A DNA stretch of 7,245 nt, from positions 1 to 7,245 of the forward strand of contig JACQPO010000032.1 in NCBI GenBank assembly GCA_016207545.1. Direction: 5' to 3'. Shown piece by piece: positions 5,235 through 7,245 of this stretch. The stretch is from Methanobacteriota archaeon. Its GTDB lineage: Archaea > Thermoplasmatota > Thermoplasmata > RBG-16-68-12 > EA-27. A program made the translations under genes and the position numbers. The number at the start of each line of letters is the position of its first letter. Position 1 is the stretch's first letter. A model generated the notes under the pieces. The model was not told where the DNA came from and did not search any database. It was given only the letters and a program-made list of their open reading frames with translations.

Positions 5235-6905
5235 ATGCTCGCGGACATCGAGATCGCACAGGCGGCGTCGATGCGGCCGATTGCGGACGTGGCCGCGGAC
5301 GTCGCCCTGCGGCGGGAAGACCTCGTCCCGCGGGGCGAACACATCGCGAAAGTCCGCCTGGATGCGGTCGATCGCGCGCAACGGTCGCGCCGCGGCCGGC
5401 TCGTGCTTGTGACGGGCACGACGCCGACGCGGCTCGGGGAGGGGAAGACCCTCACGTGCGTCGGGCTCGGCCAGGCGTTCTGGCGGCTCGGGGTCAAGGG
5501 CGTCGTCGCGATCCGGGAGCCGTCCCTCGGCCCCGTATTCGGCACAAAGGGCGGCGCCGCCGGAGGCGGATACTCACAGGTGCTCCCGATGGAGGACATC
5601 AACCTCCACTTCACCGGGGACATCCACGCGGTGAGTGCCGCGAACAACCTGATTGCCGCCGTGCTCGACGCCCACATCTTCCATGGGAACGAGCTCGACA
5701 TCGACCCGACCCGCGTACAGCTGCCGCGGTGTGTCGACATGAACGACCGGCAGCTCCGGAACATCGTCACGGGGCTCGGCGGGAAGCGGCACGGGGTCCC
5801 GCGGGAGGACGGCTTCATCATCACCGCCGCCACGGAGGTCATGGCGATCCTGTGCCTCGCGGAGGGGATCAGGGACCTGAAGGCGCGAATCGGCCGCATG
5901 CTCGTCGCGTTCGACCGCCGGGAGGCGCCCGTGAGCGCGGAAGACCTGTACGTCCACGGGGCCGCGACGATCCTCCTGAAGGACGCGCTCATGCCGAACC
6001 TCGTCCAGACGACGGAAGGAACGCCCGCGCTCGTCCACGGCGGCCCGTTCGCGAACATCGCCCACGGCCACAGCTCCGTCCTCGCGGACCGCCTCGGCCT
6101 GGGGATCGGCGACGTCGTCGTCACGGAGGGCGGCTTCGGCGCAGACCTCGGCTCGGAGAAGTTCGTCGACCTCGTGTGCCGCCAAAGCGGGCTGTGCCCG
6201 GACGCGGCCGTGCTCGTCGTAAGCGCGCGGGCACTCAAGCGAGAGGGCGGGGCGAGGCGGAGGGAACTGGAGACGGAAAACGTCGCGGCGCTCGAAAAGG
6301 GGTTCGCGAACCTCGACGCGCACCTGCGAATCTTGCGGACGCTCGGGCTCCGCGCCGTCGTGGCGGTGAACCGCTTCCCCGCGGACACGGACCGGGAGAT
6401 CGACGTCATCGTCGACCACTGCGCGGACGAAGGGATGAAGGCCGCCCCGCACACGATGCACGCGGAAGGCGGGCGCGGGGGCGTGGAGCTAGCGCGCCTC
6501 GTGCTGGGGGCCGCGAACGAGGGGCCGTGCGACATGCGGCCCGCGTACCGGGACCAGGACCCTTTCACGGAAAAGGTCGCGAAGGTCGCCACGGAAATCT
6601 ACGGGGCGGGGGACGTGAAGTACGACGCCGCGGCCCTCGAGGACTTGGAACGGCTTCGGAACGCGGGGCTCGACCATCTGCCTGTGTGCATCGCGAAGAC
6701 GCAGTTGTCCCTGTCGGACGACGAGACGTTGCGCGGCGCGCCAAAGGGTTGGACGTTGGAGGTCCGCGGCGTCCGCGCGAGCGCGGGGGCGGGATTCCTC
6801 GTCGTGTTGGCGGGGGACATCATGCGGATGCCCGGGCTGGGCAAGGAGCCGGCGGCGCTTCACATGGACATCGACGAGCACGGCCGGATCAAGGGGCTGT
6901 TCTGA
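5235..6905 (+). CDS. fhs: Formate--tetrahydrofolate ligase
   Basis: A 556-aa cytoplasmic enzyme that uses ATP to join formate to tetrahydrofolate, making 10-formyl-THF for purine and one-carbon metabolism; the reverse direction can yield ATP. It is full family length. Visible are the start DIEIAQAASMRPI, the P-loop-like TPTRLGEGKT (63-72), REPSLGPVFGTKGGAAGGGY (94-113) with the first family signature, SQVLPMEDINLHFTGD (114-129), the substrate-site stretch HGGPFANIAHG, TEGGFGADLGSEKF, and the C-terminal MPGLGKEPAALHMDIDEHGR. The second signature is VVSARALKREGG, where VATVRALKMHGG is usual, so the conserved His is Glu. ATG 5235 fits the family N-terminus and the TATA spacing; the frame is open upstream to 5097 but that part is not family-like. 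It ends in TGA, five bases from a convergent gene. Presence implies the archaeon uses THF-type folate. Confidence 0.97.
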   Translation: MLADIEIAQAASMRPIADVAADVALRREDLVPRGEHIAKVRLDAVDRAQRSRRGRLVLVTGTTPTRLGEGKTLTCVGLGQAFWRLGVKGVVAIREPSLGPVFGTKGGAAGGGYSQVLPMEDINLHFTGDIHAVSAANNLIAAVLDAHIFHGNELDIDPTRVQLPRCVDMNDRQLRNIVTGLGGKRHGVPREDGFIITAATEVMAILCLAEGIRDLKARIGRMLVAFDRREAPVSAEDLYVHGAATILLKDALMPNLVQTTEGTPALVHGGPFANIAHGHSSVLADRLGLGIGDVVVTEGGFGADLGSEKFVDLVCRQSGLCPDAAVLVVSARALKREGGARRRELETENVAALEKGFANLDAHLRILRTLGLRAVVAVNRFPADTDREIDVIVDHCADEGMKAAPHTMHAEGGRGGVELARLVLGAANEGPCDMRPAYRDQDPFTEKVAKVATEIYGAGDVKYDAAALEDLERLRNAGLDHLPVCIAKTQLSLSDDETLRGAPKGWTLEVRGVRASAGAGFLVVLAGDIMRMPGLGKEPAALHMDIDEHGRIKGLF

Positions 6906-6910
6906 TTCCC

Positions 6911-7129
6911 TCAGCGCTGCTGCCGCGCGCCTGCCGCCTCCACAATCACGAACAGGAGGCCGACGCCCCAGACGAGGAGCGCGAAGAAGAAGGCAGGGCT
7001 GACGTTCGAGGCGAGCTGGGACTCCACGCCCCACAGGGAGACGATGACTGCCAGAAACCCGAACAAGAGGCCGAGATGTCCCAGTACGGGCGAATGCAGC
7101 ATGAGCCGCGAACCTACGCGCTGCGTCAT
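6911..7129 (-). CDS. Small two-helix membrane protein of unknown function
   Basis: A 72-aa protein not recognised as a family member. Two hydrophobic segments are clear: about residues 19-36 (LGLLFGFLAVIVSLWGV) and 47-68 (FFFALLVWGVGLLFVIVEAA), joined by a short polar loop (ESQLASNVSP), followed by a basic tail ARQQR. The long start ATG 7129 is given. ATG 7102 (63 aa, beginning MLHSPVLGHLG) is a strong alternative, because CTTATG at 7127-7132 lies about 27 nt upstream of it, the spacing typical of this window. The gene is convergent with fhs and divergent from tpiA. Its length, hydrophobicity and compact position support a real gene, but no function can be inferred. Confidence 0.65.
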   Translation of the reverse strand: MTQRVGSRLMLHSPVLGHLGLLFGFLAVIVSLWGVESQLASNVSPAFFFALLVWGVGLLFVIVEAAGARQQR

Positions 7130-7132
7130 AAG
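7127..7132 (-). promoter_or_regulatory. possible TATA box for the small membrane protein
   Basis: Minus-strand CTTATG is centred about 27 nt before ATG 7102. If used, the longer start at 7129 could not be translated, so this box decides between the two starts. The alternative box is the minus strand of 7147-7152, only about 20 nt before 7129. Confidence 0.3.
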
Positions 7133-7146
7133 AGTTTCCGAACGTT

Positions 7147-7152
7147 CTTAAC
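7147..7152 (+). promoter_or_regulatory. candidate TATA box for tpiA
   Basis: CTTAAC within GTTCTTAACC is centred about 25 nt before the GTG at 7174, consistent with leaderless initiation. The palindrome GAACGTTC (7140-7147) abuts its upstream side. Confidence 0.45.
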
Positions 7153-7173
7153 CCGACGGCGGCATGGCGGGCC

Positions 7174-7245
7174 GTGCGCACGCCGTTCCTCCTCGTGAAC
7201 TTCAAGGCGTACCCCGAGGCGCTCGGCCCGAAGGCGGTCGAGCTC
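7174..7245 (+). CDS. tpiA: Triosephosphate isomerase, N-terminal 24 codons (runs off right edge)
   Basis: The translation from GTG 7174 is VRTPFLLVNFKAYPEALGPK then AVEL, matching the start of archaeal triosephosphate isomerases, in which the first beta strand carries the catalytic Asn and Lys (Asn9 and Lys11 here, in VNFKAY). The enzyme interconverts dihydroxyacetone phosphate and glyceraldehyde-3-phosphate, the two substrates joined by the Fbp enzyme encoded upstream. The ATG at 7164 is in another frame, so GTG is the start; a TATA-like box lies 25 nt before it. Only the first strand is present, so completeness cannot be judged. Confidence 0.85.
   Translation, partial: MRTPFLLVNFKAYPEALGPKAVEL

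Overview
The window looks like GC-rich archaeal DNA (about two-thirds G+C by eye). Three lines point to Archaea: a fructose-1,6-bisphosphate aldolase/phosphatase of the bifunctional archaeal type, a triosephosphate isomerase N-terminus of archaeal type, and short AT-rich boxes lying 25-29 nt upstream of most start codons, as in leaderless archaeal transcripts. The mix of a tetrahydrofolate enzyme (Fhs) with these genes would fit a Thermoplasmatota-like lineage, but that placement is inference.

Layout, left to right. (1) 1-866, minus: an MscS-family mechanosensitive channel whose single reading frame is interrupted by two in-frame TAG codons and runs off the left edge. (2) 939-1655, plus: an SbcD-related/ICC-like metallophosphoesterase, divergent from the channel. 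(3) 1660-2949, minus: a CPA2 cation/proton antiporter, convergent with the phosphoesterase. (4) 3060-4175, plus: fbp, divergent from the antiporter. (5) 4314-4709, plus: an unrecognised 131-aa protein with different codon use. (6) 4730-4849: a diverged second copy of the last 39 codons of fbp. (7) 4850-5234: no gene, but an 11-nt-period repeat array and several hairpins. (8) 5235-6905, plus: fhs, formate-tetrahydrofolate ligase. (9) 6911-7129, minus: a two-helix membrane protein. (10) 7174 to the right edge, plus: the start of tpiA.

Genes alternate between divergent and convergent, and nearly every gene has its own candidate TATA box, so operons are not evident. Fbp and TpiA act in gluconeogenesis, Fhs supplies one-carbon units on tetrahydrofolate, and the channel and antiporter handle osmotic and ion stress. 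These are mostly housekeeping genes.

The parts that ordinary annotation does not explain are the twice-interrupted channel gene and the 4176-5234 interval. In that interval an atypical small gene sits between the real fbp end and a displaced copy of that end, followed by repeats and hairpins. I saw no CRISPR array, tRNA, rRNA, transposase or integrase.
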